64,000 bases of DNA from Flavobacterium sp. TR2 (GTDB taxonomy: Bacteria > Bacteroidota > Bacteroidia > Flavobacteriales > Flavobacteriaceae): the NCBI RefSeq assembly GCF_025252405.1, contig NZ_CP104307.1, positions 4,712,001-4,776,000 on the forward strand, in the 5' to 3' direction. Below are positions 61,913 through 64,000 of this stretch, one piece after another. The stretch's first letter is position 1. Each line of letters begins with the position of its first letter. The notes beneath the pieces are model-generated. The model was not told the DNA's origin and made no database searches. It worked only from the letters and a program-made list of their open reading frames with translations. Made by a program: the position numbers and the translations under genes.

Positions 61913-64000
61913 ATGAAAAAATTACTCTTTATTACAGTGTTGTTTTTGTGCATTCAAACAGCATTTGGACAAGCAAAAACAGTTACTGGAACTGTAAAAA
62001 ACAAAGCAGATGGATTTCCGATCCCTGGAGTCAGCGTAATGATTCAAGGGACATCCAATGGAACTACAACTGATTTTGATGGAAATTTCAGCATCAGCGT
62101 CGCATCAGGCCGAAGCCTGAGCTTTAGCTACATGGGTTTTGAAACTCAAACCGTTAAAGTTGAAGGACAACAAAAGCTTAATATTTCTCTTGCAGCGACT
62201 GCCGCAAAATTGGATGAAGTAGTTGTCGTGGGATTTGCTTCTCAGAAAAAAGCAAATCTTACTGGAGCAGTTGCTAAAGTAGATGTAAAAAAAGCTTTAG
62301 GAAGTGTTCCTATTACTGATATCACAAGAGGTTTGCAAGGAACCACTCCTGGACTTAATATTACTTTTAATTCAGGTAATATCAGTAAAGGATCAAATGT
62401 TAACATTCGTGGTGCCGGAACTATTATAAATGGAGAAGCTAAAGGATCACCACTTATTTTAGTCGATGGTGTTCCAGGCGAATTGTCGATGCTGAATGCA
62501 GAAGATGTAGAATCGATGTCTGTGCTTAAAGATGCTGCTTCTGCTTCTATTTACGGTGCACGTGCTGCATTTGGAGTTATATTAATTACTACTAAGAGCG
62601 GTAAAAATGCTAAAGGCAAAGTACGATTCGCTTACAGCAATAATACAGGTTGGAGCAACCCAATTTCTTTGGTTCAATTTAATGACCCTACTGTAGAACT
62701 TCCAGCAATGATCGAAGCTCAAGCCAGAGCTGGTAATGCCAATCCAGAATCTTTTGGTATGAACTATAAAACATTACTGCCTGGTATCATTAAGTGGAAG
62801 GAACAATATGCTGCAACTAGAAATCCAAATGACAAAAACATGATCTTAGGAGAAGATTTTGATGTTATTGGAGGAAAAGAATATTTCTACAGAATTTGGA
62901 ATCCGCATGATGAAATGTTAAAAAAGAATGCGGTACAAACACTTCATAATTTATCAGCTCAAGGTTCTTTGGGTGACAAAAGTTCGTTTATTGTTTCGTT
63001 AGGACTTTCTAATCAAGATGGTGTAATGAAAATCAATAATGAAACCAACAAAAGATTCAATCTTAATCTTGGTATGACAACTGAGCTAGCAAGCTGGCTT
63101 ACTGGAGATTTTAAAGTATTGGGAACTTTCCAAGAATATGATTCTCCTTTTAACTACTACAACAATGGTATTGATACTGCTGGTAACGGATATTTTGGCT
63201 ACTATATGCGTTGGGGGTCTTATTTCCCATATGGTACTTACAACGGTACTTACTTTAGACATGCACCTGGTTATATGGCAAATGCATCTCAAAATGAAAA
63301 TAAGTCAAATGATATGAGGATAAGCGGAAGGCTTACTGCTCAAATTACAAAAGACTTTAACATCGTTGGAGAATATAGTTATAACACCAATTTTTCAAGT
63401 CTAAAAATGAATGGTGGTCAGGTACCGCTTTGGGACTGGTGGACAAGTGCTGCTGACTTAGTTGCCGGAAAACCTACTTCAATGGAAACTGCCAACGATT
63501 TTGTTGCGCAAGCCAAAACATCTTACACTAGAAATGTAGCCAATATCTTTGGAAATTACACCAAGACAATAGGAGAAAGCCACAACTTTAAAGTATTAGG
63601 CGGTTTGAATACAGAATGGTTCGATCAAGAAAGAACCTATGCTCGCAGGAACACACTTTTGGACAAAACCAAACCAGAATTTAACTTAGCTATTGGCGAC
63701 CAATTTACTTCACCTCTTGTTTCTAATGACGTTCTAAATCCTGGTTTATCAAGATATGCCATTGCAGGATTTTTTGCACGTGTAAATTACGATTACAAAG
63801 GTAAATATCTATTGGAGGTAAACGGACGTTATGATGGTTCGTCAAAATTCCCTACTAATGAGCAATGGGGATTCTTCCCTTCTGCTTCTGTTGGATATAG
63901 AATTTCGGAAGAAAGTTTTATGGAAGGAACAAGAAGCTGGTTAAATGATTTGAAAATCCGTGGATCTGTTGGTTCAATCGGAAATCAAAATATTGCTAAC
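61913..64000 (+). CDS. SusC/RagA-type TonB-dependent receptor (3' partial)
   Basis: 696 codons are visible and the gene runs out of the window. Signal peptide MKKLLFITVLFLCIQTAFGQ; CarboxypepD_reg-like domain (VTGTVKNKADGFPIPGVSVM, GTTTDFDGNFSISV); the SusC-type TonB box region LDEVVVVGFASQKKANLTGA; plug with VNIRGAGTIIN, ILVDGVPGELSMLNAEDVES, and the signature LKDAASASIYGARAAFGVIL. The start of the barrel follows. It should bind and import a glycan oligomer together with a SusD-like lipoprotein, expected just past the window end. Its promoter has the TTGCGTT repeats shared with the hydrolase run, so one locus is likely. Confidence 0.93.
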   Translation, partial: MKKLLFITVLFLCIQTAFGQAKTVTGTVKNKADGFPIPGVSVMIQGTSNGTTTDFDGNFSISVASGRSLSFSYMGFETQTVKVEGQQKLNISLAATAAKLDEVVVVGFASQKKANLTGAVAKVDVKKALGSVPITDITRGLQGTTPGLNITFNSGNISKGSNVNIRGAGTIINGEAKGSPLILVDGVPGELSMLNAEDVESMSVLKDAASASIYGARAAFGVILITTKSGKNAKGKVRFAYSNNTGWSNPISLVQFNDPTVELPAMIEAQARAGNANPESFGMNYKTLLPGIIKWKEQYAATRNPNDKNMILGEDFDVIGGKEYFYRIWNPHDEMLKKNAVQTLHNLSAQGSLGDKSSFIVSLGLSNQDGVMKINNETNKRFNLNLGMTTELASWLTGDFKVLGTFQEYDSPFNYYNNGIDTAGNGYFGYYMRWGSYFPYGTYNGTYFRHAPGYMANASQNENKSNDMRISGRLTAQITKDFNIVGEYSYNTNFSSLKMNGGQVPLWDWWTSAADLVAGKPTSMETANDFVAQAKTSYTRNVANIFGNYTKTIGESHNFKVLGGLNTEWFDQERTYARRNTLLDKTKPEFNLAIGDQFTSPLVSNDVLNPGLSRYAIAGFFARVNYDYKGKYLLEVNGRYDGSSKFPTNEQWGFFPSASVGYRISEESFMEGTRSWLNDLKIRGSVGSIGNQNIAN

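Overview
The window is AT-rich chromosomal DNA of a Bacteroidota bacterium, almost certainly a Flavobacterium close to the F. johnsoniae group. The signs are: the Bacteroidota promoter type (TTG near -33, TAnnTTTG near -7) in front of several genes, few Shine-Dalgarno sites, a T9SS type B sorting domain, a SusC/RagA-type receptor, several TonB-dependent receptors, a tmRNA with tag GENNYALAA, and intergenic palindromic repeats. No insertion sequence, prophage, CRISPR array or tRNA gene was seen.

Layout. 1-2600: end of an SRPBCC/GyrI-like gene, then an ECF sigma factor operon with a membrane partner and a periplasmic sensor-like protein. 2660-9960: BNR-repeat protein, Tyr/Arg/Ser-rich lipoprotein, Kup potassium transporter, RsmB-type rRNA methyltransferase, MenE-like ligase. 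9950-19100: CAAX-type membrane protease, ArsC-like protein, TonB receptor, a 57-residue membrane protein shorter than usual gene-calling cut-offs, fumarase, a saccharopine/alanine dehydrogenase-like enzyme, a serine hydrolase. 19270-19670: tmRNA. 19750-25690: a five-gene operon of secreted, repetitive surface proteins ending in a T9SS substrate. 26100-29200: OxyR divergent from an exported catalase and an ankyrin protein. 29380-34780: small acidic protein, lipoprotein, MFS transporter, DUF763 protein, AI-2E family permease, K+ channel. 34940-38930: TolC/HlyD/MFS efflux operon. 39250-42900: cupin, remnant of a dehydrogenase gene, class V aminotransferase and TlpA-like thioredoxin, headed by a clear SAM-I riboswitch. 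43120-46240: multi-PAS histidine kinase and response regulator. 47000-48870: BtuB-like receptor.

49260-64000 is the most interesting part. A minus-strand run encodes an FAD/Fe-S 2-hydroxyacid dehydrogenase, an esterase, a phosphoesterase-propeller fusion, a GHL10 (DigH-like) glycosidase, a GH20 hexosaminidase and an AmiE-like serine amidase. It faces a DeoR regulator and a divergent SusC gene cut by the window end. The promoters of the run and of susC carry the same 17-bp direct repeat, TTGCGTT-N3-TTGCGTT, exactly 58 nt before an identical TATATTTG box. I infer a DeoR-controlled locus for scavenging peptidoglycan or another amino-sugar glycan, in which the hydroxyacid dehydrogenase might oxidise D-lactate released from MurNAc.

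Other items worth following are the duplicated ECF promoter, the SAM riboswitch placed on a redox/sulfur gene pair, covarying palindromic repeats (one at the break of a truncated gene), and several low-complexity inverted repeats between genes.
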